Assembly (NCBI GenBank): GCA_037957365.1
Contig: JARHVA010004906.1
Location: 364,501 to 428,500 of the forward strand
Direction: 5' to 3'
DNA: 64,000 bases
Source: Torreya grandis
Taxonomy: Eukaryota; Streptophyta; Pinopsida; Cupressales; Taxaceae
Shown here: positions 51,700 to 62,905 of the stretch, one piece after another
Numbering within the stretch: the stretch's first letter is position 1
Layout: every line of letters begins with the position of its first letter
Made by a program: the position numbers and the translations under genes
The notes under the pieces: model-generated
What the model was told of the DNA's origin: nothing
What the model saw: only the letters and a program-made list of their open reading frames with translations
Database searches by the model: none

Positions 51700-53160
51700 C
51701 CTCCTAACCTCTTAGATTCTAATGATGATGAACCTGATGAGATTAACTTAAATATCAAGACTTCTAATCTCTCACCTCATCTCATCTCACAACTTCTTTC
51801 TTCTTTACAACCTCTCTCTCGTAATCCTCCTTGCAATGATATTCACATAGTCTTGAGCAAGACTAGGCATTATATTCACCATACTTCATTAGATGATAAG
51901 GTCATCCTTGTGTCATTGACCCTCACACCCCAGATTATGATTATGGTTATTTCTTAGATGATCCACAATTAGGTAGTCTTGTATAAGCCTATGATGCCAA
52001 GATTGTAAATTATCATTCTTATTTACTTGAGTCTTTTCATGCATCTCATAATTTTCCTTCACTTATAGTTCTTGATTTTTGTATTTTTCCCCTTTATCAT
52101 AGATTAAATATGATACTGACACCTCTAATTTCTAAGGATCCATGTAGGACTATGATCATGGATCATTATATGACCAGGCCTTACCACTTTACTAGGTATC
52201 CTAACCCTCATAATTGGTTTACCCCTGAGGTTAATGTGACTCTCTTTAGACCTTCTGTAGATCCCACTCCTCCCTTAGTAGATCTCACTATAGTCGAGCT
52301 TGTTTCTACTCCTACTGTTATTGAGCCTACCCCTATTTCTAATTCTATTGATCCTTCCATTGATCCTAATTCTATTCCTTCCTTCTCATCACCCTCCCTT
52401 GGTGATGGTTTCCTTCCTTTTCCTAAGATGGTTTCATTTCCCACCAAATGGGCCAATGAGTCTTTTCCCTCTTCTTCCATTCCTCTTACGCCTCCTTCCA
52501 TGAGTGATTCTCCTAAAACCACTCATAAGCATATATGTTTCTTTTATAGGATAGATAATCATTCTTCCACCCATTATCATAAATTATAGAAATATATTGA
52601 TACCTTGCATTCTTATTCCCCATAATCAAACAAATCCATACCTTCCCTAAAGGTACTTCTTGAATATCTACCCAAGTATGTTGAGGTATATTTTTTATGG
52701 CATCTATGTAGTACCCATCATACTGATCATAACCACATCCTTTAACAACATCTTAAGGATCACCTTATAGCCATTATTGAACCTTATACCACTCCTCCCA
52801 TAGGTATTCCCCAAAATAAGGCTCCTCCTTCTTCTCCCATGGTTCCACATCTTGTGGTTTTATCACCTCTTGTGGTCCCTTCACCATCATTTGTGCCACC
52901 ACCCATGATTCCTTCACCCGTGGATCCTTATCCACTAGTGATTCTTGCATCTCCCATAGATATTGCTCCCATACATTATTTTGACCATCCCTTTCCTAAT
53001 TTCCCTCCTTAGCATGATCCATTTATCATTCCTACTTTTTTTACGGAGGCTATTAGAAGAGAAGTATTTGCCCAATATTCATTGAATATTGATGAGACAT
53101 TAGTAGTAGTTTATCTCTAGCTTCATAGAGATTTATCTAATGTCTTGGATAATTTGTGTG
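51700..53160 (+). pseudogene. Pro/Ser/Thr-rich frame with knuckle-like ends, unidentified
   Basis: A largely open plus-strand region follows the protease, including the longest open frame in the window (52,110-52,589, 159 codons). It starts with MILTPLISKDPCRTMIMD, then a Pro/Ser/Thr-rich block (residues 50-140), and ends CFFYRIDNHSSTHYHKL, which looks like a decayed C-x2-H-x3-GH-x4-C knuckle. After a stop the theme returns near 52,700 (LCSTHHTDHNHIL, QHLKDHLIAIIEP), followed by another Pro-rich block with repeated P-S-P and V-P-P. Two knuckle-like motifs downstream of a protease are not the normal gypsy order. It may be a second gag inserted here or an extra ORF. No RT motif follows. Confidence 0.55.
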
Positions 53161-53949
53161 GATAGATTTATTAGTATTTATGAGAACATGCATGGTGCTT
53201 TCACATTTTCATTTGGGTTGGATGTGTGCTCCAATCTTATCTTTATCTATATATTATATCATTTGACACTGTGTCAAATTTCTCCTTATCATATATAGTG
53301 ATCTTACTTGTTGTACTATATCTTGTATATCTTTCCATTTATATTTAACATATGATTATCTTTCTTTATCATCAATTTCTCTCTCTTACTTGATTTTTTC
53401 TCAAAAATATTTTCTTTCCTCTTCATGATTGTTTGCTTTCTTATCTCTATTTTTCACGGTTAATTATGATTGTGACTTGGTTATAAAAACCTTATTCCCT
53501 TTGGTCATTGTCTCCCTTTTACCATGTGATCAGTTAGCAAACAATCCTACTCATTACTATCTCCTTACACTGGTCCACTTTTTGGATCTCTTTTTTCCCT
53601 TCTTCCTTTTCCACAAACTAATCATATACATGATTGAGACTTGAAATCACATGCTAGTTCATTGTCAAGCGTAAGTGTCCGAGTCAAACTTTGTCTTTAG
53701 TTACTTAGCTTCCTTTAGAATTATCCTATAGTTCATTCATGTGTATCACTACATCTCTCATGATTATTCATTCCAAATCTGTATGGAAGAGGAATCTTAA
53801 AAATACATAAATTTTTAAAAGTCAAATCATTTAAACAAAAGGCAATGATAAAAAAGGCAAAATTATTCTTAAAAGTCTAATCACACTAAAATACTTTATT
53901 CAAAGCACATCTTATTTTAGTTGAATCTCAAACTCCATATTTGGCCTCA
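53161..53949. other. Stretch without recognisable genes
   Basis: Pyrimidine-rich AT sequence with short frames only. Confidence 0.4.
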
Positions 53950-54210
53950 TGATAGAGCCGAGGTCCTTTGGGGTGTGATAGGTTGGTAGATTAAAAGAGG
54001 AGAATAAAAAATTATTTTAGTGTTACCTAATTTCTCATGCAAGTAACCAATCTTTGTAGTAGATCGATGGCTCTCTAAGGGGTCCTAAAGAATAGGGAAC
54101 ACGTCATGGGAAGGTAGGTCCATTTTATTTTTATTGTACCAATCTACCTTCATGAGTTGATCTTAGTATCATGCCTATTTGCCTACAAAGCTTTTTGTCT
54201 ATAGCGAATA
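53950..54210 (+). repeat. Dispersed repeat, related to 19,760-20,060
   Basis: Same-strand partner of the segment near 19.9 kb (see CATGGGAAGGTA landmark). It lies inside element C's interior, so at least one copy predates or was nested in C. Confidence 0.6.
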
Positions 54211-55347
54211 AGTTTCCTTTGTACGTAGATGACCACTAGTCACTTAGTGTCTTCTCATGTCCTTAATATTCCTCATATCTCCTAATTTATTTGCATAAGA
54301 TGCCTAAGTCTTAATTTTTACACTCTCTTTTTCATTCCCTCTATCCCTCATATTTGCTCATGAGAAAAATGTTTTTGTCTACTGATCACTTCCCTTGGGA
54401 TTTCATTTGTGAGTTACTTTGTAAGACCACAGATATGCCCTGACGTCCCTCATAAATTACCATATTTTCCTTATTATTACCCACATCCTTAATCACCCAA
54501 ATGCTCTAATGTTTCCACCCTAGTTTTTTTATCTTTGTGAGTTTTATTGTAATACCATGGATAAGACCCGATGTTCCTCACAAAATTTCCAATACCCAAG
54601 TCATAATCCAAAATTACATGTGTGAAATATGAGATAAGATTCAATTGATTATGAAGTTACACATCATTAACATGATTCCAAGCTTTATTTAGTGTGTTTT
54701 ATGCTTACTTCATTTTTATTTAACTTTTATCTTCTTATTTTCCAAGTGCATGTAAGAATACAACCATTTATTGAAATTTTTCATACTTCCTAGCTTGAAT
54801 TAGTGTGATAAATTTAAAATTGATCTTTTGTCAATTTTTTTTTTCTTTTATACTTCCTAGCATGATTTAGTATAATTCATTGCCTCAATTGATTTGTTTT
54901 TATCCCATTTGTGCCCTTTTACATACTTTTCATTTTATTACATTGTTGTCATATTTTCCTATGTGAATTAGTATGATTTTACTTGTTTTAATTTGATGCA
55001 AAAATCTTTCACTTTGGTTTAAAAACAAATCCCTTTTTACCATATTATTTTACCATTTATTGGTTGTTTATACTTAGTCATTTCTTGTTATTACACATTT
55101 CCCAGCTTGAAATAATGTGTAGTACATTTTCTTGATTGATTATATTTTTCCAAGTCCTTTTTGCCTATTTAATTTTAACCATGCATGTGTCCTACATAAT
55201 GCTAGAAAATAAACCACATCTCATATATTTCCTATAGCATGTACAACAAAGCTAAAATACATGTGTTAGAATGAAATATATCCAAAACATCCATAGCCAC
55301 AACCATAATGATGACATACATAATCAATATCAATATGCCAAAATGAT

Positions 55348-55350
<3 letters not shown>
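54211..55350. other. Stretch without recognisable genes
   Basis: AT-rich with repeated small themes: TAGCTTGAATTAGTGTGATA, TAGCATGATTTAGTATAATTC, ATGTGAATTAGTATGATTTT and CAGCTTGAAATAATGTGTAG at about 54,791, 54,857, 54,962 and 55,093. This is a degenerate repeat of roughly 70 to 130 bp. Confidence 0.45.

Positions 55351-55415
<65 letters not shown>
55351..55415. repeat. TA microsatellite, 65 bp
   Basis: Alternating TA run, creating a false Tyr-Ile open frame on the minus strand. Confidence 0.95.
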
Positions 55416-55417
<2 letters not shown>

Positions 55418-55419
55418 TG

Positions 55420-57039
55420 AATTTGATACAACATATATAATGCTCCAATTCTATGGATGGGAACCATCCTATTTATCTCATAGCCTATCCATGTTTCTTG
55501 TTAAGGCCTCGATCTAACTTCTCCAAATAATACACTATAAATAGTACATTTAGGATCTCAGTCCCTCTACCTATCCCTGTAGGGGTGCTACCTACACCTA
55601 TGACTACATCAGCTAGGTCTAAATCTCTATCATATGTGTCACTATGGCTATATGCATATCTCTCTCCTTATCCAAGGCCTACCATGTCTACATCTCACCT
55701 ACACCCATCTCTACTAGTGGTTGTATCCTCTCTCTCTCTCTACAACTAAATCTATCTCATTGCCTCCCTAGCTAGTCTAAACTAGCTCACTTGAGCTAGG
55801 GTAAATGATATGCTAGGGTCCTATAATGCATTAGGGTATTATGGTTGTAGAGTCTCATTCAAGACATCATAGAGTGCTACCCTCACTAGGGACCCCCATC
55901 TCTCCTCTAAATCCTTAGCTACACCTAAAAAATCACACCAGATGGATATTAAATCACTATTATATCTCCAAATCTCTATCTCTACTTCCAAAAAAAATTA
56001 CAACAATAATTTAACCATCTTTTCTTACCTATCGATGTTTTAGCTATTATGGTCTTACCATTTGTGTGACTACCTATCATAATATCCCCATCTATGTAAC
56101 CTTATAGTACCTCCTTTGTAGACCACCTCCTCAACTCAAATACCTCTATCATGGCTCACATCTATCTCAACCTATGCCTGAGTGGTCTATCTATCACCCA
56201 TCCCTCCTCTAAATCCTCTATTATCTCATCAAGGATGACATCAATCTTTGTTATCTCCTTCTACCCCCATCACCATCATGTCTTTAGTGGTTACATCTCC
56301 TTCTATTATAGATATAGTAATGGTACATTTAGTATCTCTACCTTTACCTCCATGTTCTCTTGCTCTACTCCTCATTATGATCAACCAATCTATGGTCACT
56401 CATGATATGGTCTAAGTGTTAATCTCACTATCATTGGTCATATTCCTCTCCTCCCCTATGGCTTTCTCACATGTTGAGCCCATTGTTCAATAATTATTAT
56501 CGATATCATTGGATGAGGTAGGCCCATCTATCTTAATACTCATATCATCATATGTGGCTCTCTCTACCATATGTAGTGTCCAACCACCTCTATCCTCATT
56601 ATCATTGGTGTAACTATGCACCATCTCACCCATGTACTCATTATATGCTCATATGGTTGCCACACTATGTCTATGCATTTCATTGATTGTAGTGCTATCA
56701 CATGGGGCATAGCCTACACTACCTAATCCTCTCTCCATCTATGCACCTAAGGTAACCTATCATCGACCACATGGGGCAACCCAGCTGGATGATATATAAG
56801 AAACCTCTCATATATCTAAGTTATTAGCAATATGATAAGTCCCATGGTCTTCTTCCCTCTAAATATCATCTCATAAAGATCATGTATGAGTTAAACCTAG
56901 ATGATAAATCCCAAATCATATAGAACTTGCCCCTCCAGCATCATCCTGCTCAATGCTACCATAAATAGTGGTACCTTACCATCCAACTTGTGACATAATA
57001 CCTACTATGTCATAATCCCTATCAAATATTTTTGGATAT
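55420..57039. other. Decayed region downstream of the mobile domain fragment
   Basis: The minus strand has fragments with acidic, protein-like content (for example EVDEIIEDLEEGWVIDRPL-type stretches near 56,200, and NDNEDRGGWTLHMVERATYD near 56,600). These could be the carboxyl part of the mobile domain gene, but frames shift repeatedly. The plus strand has an 84-codon Ser/His/Tyr-rich open frame (56,151-56,405) that is probably their shadow. Confidence 0.35.
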
Positions 57040-57400
57040 CTAAAATTCGTGATGTATATACATCATCCATACTAATTCTCCATCCTCCAAAATCATCACT
57101 AATCCTGTAGCCCATATGGCTAAGGCTCTCCTCTCCTCTATATTATCCATTATCCATATGATCACTAGTGTTCTTATTATGGGCAGCCTAAGGATGGCAT
57201 GGAAATCCTCTAATGTGATTACCACCTCTATCACATCCCCATCCACCTCCCATCTAAAGGTGTTAGTCATTCATTCTTAGTAACTAAAAAACATGACTAA
57301 TAAATCAACACTCATAGGGATCTTGTACATATTAGCTATACCTCTAAAACCTATGGATATTAGTCTAGCCCTATCTCCATCTGATAATCACTTCAATAAC
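57040..57400 (-). pseudogene. Plant mobile domain (PMD) fragment, antisense in element C
   Basis: On the minus strand one frame reads from about 57,400: DGDRARLISIGFRGIANMYK, MSVDLLVMFFSY, two stops, then a clean 76-codon stretch starting MTNTFRWEVDGDV and VVITLEDFHAILRLPI and ending at 57,040. This follows the plant mobile domain pattern, in which a leucine-rich helix precedes a T.TFH....G....TLEDV....GLPI block. The domain occurs in host proteins of the MAIN/MAIL1 type and in plant transposable elements. Here it is opposite to gag and lacks the rest of the domain in frame. It is likely a captured or nested fragment. Confidence is good for the family, low for its carrier. Confidence 0.7.
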
Positions 57401-58706
57401 ACTAGTAACCAGGACACATCCACCAATCTCCAAAACTTCCATCATCTCTACAACCAAGAAATAATAAAGGATGTATTAGTTCATTCATGTTATGTATAGT
57501 CACAATACATTCTTTTTACATTTTTAAATCAAAAACAAGCCTAATTTCTTTTAAACTTATTTATTTTACCCTATTTCTAGATTATATAGTCCTTATTGCA
57601 TTCCTTTGGTCATGTTGAGCCATTCTATCCCTCTTTCAGCCTTCTACATGTTTTTTCATACTTATTTTAGTTCTTTAGTCAAACTAATTTGACCAAAATT
57701 TCCCTATTTATGCCTTAGATGACTCCAAAATCTTAGTCAAACCTCTTATTTTCCCTTCCTAGTGTTGTATTACAATTCTAGACCTTTCAAATTAGTTAGA
57801 AAACTACATTAGGTTGGTAGCCTATAGAATGTGCAGGGTCGACCCATACCTACTGGGTCAGCACTATGTATTCTACCTAGTTTCAACTTACTAGGTTGAC
57901 CCAGTTCACTTTGCCTACTGAATCCTTGTATTTTCCTAAAAAATTACATTTAATATACTTTCAGCTTAATTACTCTAAACCCATTTCCCATCTTGCCTTT
58001 TTCTACCCCTAGAATCTAATTTTTTCTCATTTTAACATCTAGACTGCTTTAAACTTAAAATTATTAGAAATACACTTAATTCTTTACAAATTTCAAAAAT
58101 TGGTTTGAGATTCATAGTTACATACCTGTAGTGTAACCATTATTGCCTCTGGGCATCCCTCTCATCTAGCTTATCATTTCCTCACCATCCTAGCACATTT
58201 GATCTCCAGAGCTCTTTTTTCTCTCCTTTCCAAGTTAAAATACCAAATGACTTATCTTTTCTCCTATTTGAAAACACTTTTCAAAATTTAAAATTTTCAA
58301 ATATTTTTAGGTAGATTCCTTGTTTTGTCTATATCTTTTTTTTTACTCATCCATTTTTTAAACCATAAAATGCATTCAATTCATGATGATGTAGAGATTA
58401 TTTTCCACTACTATATGTCTATCTTCCAAAAAAATTAATTTTTGGCTATTTTTTTCACTAAGTTATATAGGTTCACCTAGTGTTCTTCACATGGGATGCC
58501 TTTACTTTCTCTTACAATATACTTATTTATCTACAACACTAAGGTAAGTAAAAGTATGTGTTTTACAATTTTTTTCCTTTCATTTATCTTATTTTCTAAT
58601 TATTTCACTTTACTTATCATCAACATTATGTGTTATCATGTTCTATCCCAAAGCACCATCTCATATTTCACTTACATGTTACATGATGAGATTTTTGTGG
58701 GGTATA
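57401..58706. other. 3' part of element C interior
   Basis: No coding frame recognised. Two GGTCGACC-type dyads lie at 57,831-57,860 and 57,890-57,905. A G-run (GTGGGG) about six bases before the 3' LTR is a poor polypurine tract. Confidence 0.45.
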
Positions 58707-59912
58707 TGTATACACATAATATTTTTAAGCTTTTATTTATTACTATCACTATATATCTTGAAGAACCCATTGAGTCTCAATCTCTCTAAGTGCATGCCTT
58801 AAGGGGTGTACTGGGAAAGGGGTGGGCACACCATTGGTGCTTCGTAAGATTATTGTCCCTTTTTCCACTTGATATCTACATACTCATCTCCTAAAAACAT
58901 TAACCCTAAGCTTATTCTTCTTAGCCTTTCCCATTCCAATCATTTTCCTCTTTCCATCCTCCTTTTCTTACCTTAATTCTCTTTTGGACAATCAGTTGTA
59001 CTAGGTCGAATGGGTCGACCCTACATAATTTAGGGGTATTTTTCACTTTTTGGGTTTGTTAACCTTTTAATTGACCTATCTCAAACCTAGTGAATTATCC
59101 CCAAAAACATATAGGGTTGACTAGGTCGACCCTATACATCTAACATTTCCAGAAGGATTTAGGGCAAGATCCACCTATATATATAAGTTCATTTCCAACC
59201 ATTTGTAAGATTAGAAGCAAATAAGAATAAATTTGAATGAACATATAATTATTGACCATTCTAATTTAGAAGTAAATCTTAGGTTATCATACCTTCTTTG
59301 GAGATACGAATCTTGTCTTATGGAGAAGTCTTTTGGATGCATAGATAAGTTGTGTAGCCTAGAGCTGAGTTGTCTTTGTTATCCTTACATACCGCAATAA
59401 TCTCTTGTGAATCACCTTAGCCAAGGGAGAGATTGAGGCTCGGTGGGTTCATCTTCAAGTTAAGTATTCCTAACTTTATTTCTCCTTTGTAATATTAGAT
59501 AGATAGCATAGTTGTGTTTCTATTTCTATGCATTAAGATTTTGTATACATTGACGTCTATATGTCTTCTATGCATGTTTATTTTAGTTATTTGTTTTCAT
59601 TCTAACCTCCACTTTTTACCATAAGATTTGGTGTACACTAGATTATATTTACTTTATTTTTTATTAAAATAGGTGAATATTAAACCTTAGGACTCTTTTA
59701 GGGTTGTTGCATGATTGTGTTAGATTGTAGGCCTTAAAAGCCTTCCTAACATGGTGTATTATGAAAAGTGATCCCTTAATTAGGTCTGGAGGATCCCCAT
59801 ATTGGTCATGATCTACCTTAACAAATGTATTCCCAATTAGAAGTGTATGTATGCTCTAACTTCTCCGAGCCAGGATTGATTTATAGACATGATGCATTTC
59901 TAATTACATACA
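58707..59912 (+). repeat. 3' LTR of element C
   Basis: Partner of 45,497-46,686. The dyads here are better preserved (CTAGGTCGAATGGGTCGACC at 58,999-59,020 and CTAGGTCGACCCTATA at 59,120-59,136), and the TATA box is at 59,176-59,186. Confidence 0.9.
59176..59186 (+). promoter_or_regulatory. TATA box of element C 3' LTR
   Basis: TATATATATAA in CCACCTATATATATAAGTTC; conserved in the 5' LTR. Confidence 0.55.
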
Positions 59913-60292
59913 TAGGTGTAAAACCCCATTTTTACATAGATGGAAAAAACCCCTACCAAAAATTGCCATACCCTATAGACTAAAATTTGACACAACCCAA
60001 TCCAAATAGTGTGGCATTTTCCTACGTAGATGTGGATCGATATTCCTAATTCAAATTCATCTCACATAATCACATAGTGAGTTACACAATCTATATTGTA
60101 GTCATCAAGATTTGAGTGCCAGTTAAGTTGTTTTATCCTTTGCATTTTCCCTTTTTAGAAATTTTTCCATTAATATCAAGTTCTAAATCATAAATTCCTA
60201 GTTTATGTTTATTTTATATTTTTTGATTTTATGCATTAGTTTATAATTATTAGAATTAACATTTTACTAATTCCACAATTTTGATAAATATA
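59913..60292. other. Possible 3' part of element D's 5' LTR
   Basis: AT-rich, directly followed by a primer-site-like sequence, so by position it could be the end of D's 5' LTR, cut by the insertion of C. GGTGTAAAACCCCATTTTTA at 59,915 faintly resembles the element A LTR near 3,571. Not proven. Confidence 0.35.
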
Positions 60293-60305
60293 TTGGTGAA
60301 CCCAT
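60293..60305 (+). other. Primer binding site candidate of element D
   Basis: TGGTGAACCCATC; the first nine bases equal those of element A. It lies 155 bases before the gag start. No clear CA precedes it, so the LTR end is uncertain. Confidence 0.5.
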
Positions 60306-60447
60306 CTATTGATTAAATATTATAAAACCCTAACCATAAATGATTCTAAGGTTTATTTCATTTTTTATTATTTATAATTGTTCTATTATGGTTTTGATAC
60401 TTGGTAAATTATTTGTTACAACAATCTTTCAATTTTCTAGTTCATAT

Positions 60448-62010
60448 TTTATGTAATCTAAGAAAGTTATTTCTACCTCTCTTAGAAGAAGTGCTAGACT
60501 AAGTGGTACCCAAGTTGAGCATACTCAAATTTATTTTGATGAAACACATAAGATGGATAAGAACGATGGTATATCATAACCTTTATATATTAATGCACAA
60601 ACTGAATATGCATAAGTGAATTGTAGTACAATAAAATATGAACAATATAATCAAAATAACATTAAATCTCAAAATGAGAATTAAGATGTGATTCCACTTA
60701 TAGGTGATGAACAACCAGAGCTTTATAAATTGAAAATTATTAATAAATTTCAACAATCAATCCATGATTAACCTTAGGATTATCATACAATTTTACAAAC
60801 TCTTTTGGAAATAAAAAGTGCAAGCATGGCTAATAAATCTAAGACTTCTACTGCTATGGGTTTTTTACCTTTCTCCACATCATTTGATACAATTAAAATA
60901 CCAACATATAATATGGGGGAAACCAAAGGGTTTTGATAGATAAATATTTCCATCTCTTCTCATCCAATATTTACACCTCCTTTGGCTATCACACATTGTA
61001 TTCCTAATGTGAAATCTCTTATGTAATAGGTATTAGCCTTGAAAACTAAGGTGTTACATTTTGAACTAGGTGCTTTGAACCCTAATTAGGAACTTGGTTC
61101 AAAAAAAAAATTACATAATTCATTGGCTCAACACATTACATCATATCATTTACCAAATAATTGTTTGGTGCCTAATCTTACATTTTATGATGGAAAAGGT
61201 GACCCTAAGCAACATTTGAGAGTATTCCACATAGCATGTTTTGACTAAGCATCCTATGATAGGTTGTTGACCAGGTTATTTCCAAGAACTTTAAATGAAT
61301 ACACACTTAGATGGTTTTATGATGTGCCACACCAATTAATTCTTGTGTTCAATCCTTTGGCATAATTTTTCTTTGCATATTTCTCAAGAAATATAAGTGT
61401 AAAGATATAATATGCTCATATTGCTTGGCTTAACTAAGAATCCAACAAGCCTGTCATAGAATATGTATTATAGTATGATATCATGCTATATAAAATGACA
61501 AATCCTATGGTAAATAGTTAATTACAAGACATATTTAAATATATCTTGACTCCACCACTATATGAATACATTATGTTAAGCTTCTTTCATTCACAATTTT
61601 ATGTCACACAGTAAAAGAAAGAGAGGTCATGTTTTTGGCAATGAATAAGTTAAAGTATGCAACCAATCTAGTTTTTACTTCACATTTCAATAATTTTAGT
61701 AATCCACCATATAAGGTGAGATCAATTGATAACAAGAGTGATCAAAAGGCAACAATGAATGCCATTTTATAACCTACTCCATACATTATGTTATCAGCTC
61801 CTCCAAGGAGACAATTTCCCATTTTGCCAAAATCCCCATACAAGGTATTAAAAAAATTATTGGAATGTAACCTCATATCGCTCCCTCCCATTAAAAATGT
61901 TGATGTTTGTAAGCCTCTTCCAAAATTATTTGATCAACATTTATTTTATGATTTTCATAGAGCAAAAGGACACACTAAAAATAGGTGCATTAGTTTATGA
62001 CATAAGATAT
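60448..62010 (+). pseudogene. Ty3/gypsy gag of element D (decayed)
   Basis: The frame opens at ATG 60,448 with a TAA as the second codon, then KKVISTSLRRSARLSGTQVE, a basic start typical of plant gypsy gag. The core block is clear: LVPNLTFYDGKGDPKQHLRV near 61,170-61,230, then RLFPRTLNEYTLRWFYDVP near 61,275-61,330. From 61,788 a 70-codon open stretch has PPRRQFPILPKSPYKVLKKL and ends in the zinc knuckle C-x2-H-x3-G-H-x4-C at 61,947-61,988, its first Cys changed to Tyr (YDFHRAKGHTKNRC). At least eight in-frame stops, mostly TAA and TAG, make it dead. Its knuckle type is the same as in element C, so both belong to the same broad gypsy group. Confidence 0.88.
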
Positions 62011-62370
62011 AATATTTGATAGATGAGACTATCATTGATATGGGCACATGTACTAAAAATTAAAAATCAAAACCAAGTGAAAATTAAAAAAATTAATATA
62101 TGTTGTGATCCTTTTCCTAAGCACACAAATTTAGAAATAACAAATACATTAGGAGTGTATTGCACATATAATTCACACCCTCCACCAATTTCTTATCATC
62201 CTCATACATATTTAAAAAAATCTCCAAATGGCATAATTTGTACTTATCATAATTCAATTCCATCTATACCACTCATCACATTCATAGATAATTAGATAGT
62301 TAGTTATGATTCTAACTTTCATTATTTGTTAATTTAATCTCACAATGATCATCATCCTATACAAAGTGAT

Positions 62371-62740
62371 ATGGTTGACAATGATTCAACTATGAAAATG
62401 TGTACTATCACACTTATCTCTCATATTAGATACACATATAAATATTTACATATTATTACAATAGTCATTAATGGATTCAATGGACATATTAAAATTTATA
62501 TTAATGAGATTACATTACAACTAGAGGTTGGTCTATTAAATGTGGCCACCAAGTCTATAGTGATACCCAGTGCGAGAGTCTTTGATATGTTATCTAGATA
62601 CCCGTGGATTTAATGAGTTAGTGTAGTTACTTTTATAGTTCATAGATTTTTTAATTATATTTATGCTAATGAGGACATAATAGTTCATGGGATTCCATAT
62701 GAATATCTTCTACAACATAATACAATTATTCCTACATAAA
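62371..62740 (+). pseudogene. Retropepsin-like end of element D protease
   Basis: The open stretch 62,371-62,613 ends VFDMLSRYPWI, matching the Y..LLGRPWI signature of plant gypsy proteases with Gly and Arg positions altered. After two stops the frame continues VTFIVHRFFNYIYANEDIIV and HGIPYE, as in the family tail (AV.S..H....F......I.I.G). The active-site aspartate turn could not be located with confidence. The next open frame (62,687-62,905) is in another register and unassigned. Confidence 0.6.
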
Positions 62741-62905
62741 GTTCAACCAAATCATAAATTTCATAAACAAATGGCCAATTTTCTAAGGATACATATCCTT
62801 GAAAAGCCACTCAATCGACATGTTATCATAGATTTTAGAGATCTACTCTCTACACCAACACATCCTAGATTTATATTACAAGGCATTAAGAGTATTCCAC
62901 AATGA

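Larger units (their letters stand above)
45497..59912 (+). mobile_element. Element C: Ty3/gypsy-type LTR retrotransposon, 14.4 kb, no RT seen
   Basis: LTRs 45,497-46,686 and 58,707-59,912 (1190 and 1206 bp) both start TGTATACACATAATATTTTT and end ACATACA-like. A primer-site candidate follows the left LTR by three bases. The interior, in plus orientation, has a palindrome-rich leader, gag with a zinc-knuckle motif, a protease, and a Pro/Ser/Thr-rich frame. RT, RNase H and integrase motifs were not found between 53.2 and 58.7 kb, where an antisense plant mobile domain fragment and other repeats lie. So C is either a gag-protease-only non-autonomous element or has lost pol. The five bases outside the two ends (AAGTT, TAGGT) do not match cleanly. 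Confidence 0.88.

Noticed and set aside
52208..52522. 104-codon Gly/Glu-rich open frame on the minus strand
   Set aside because: Shadow of the Pro/Ser/Thr-rich plus-strand frame; Pro and Ser codons read backwards give Gly and Glu. The plus frame has the coherent context.
55266..55448. Tyr-Ile-rich open frame on the minus strand
   Set aside because: Simple translation of the TA microsatellite. The same applies to the open frames on both strands over 20,325-20,358.
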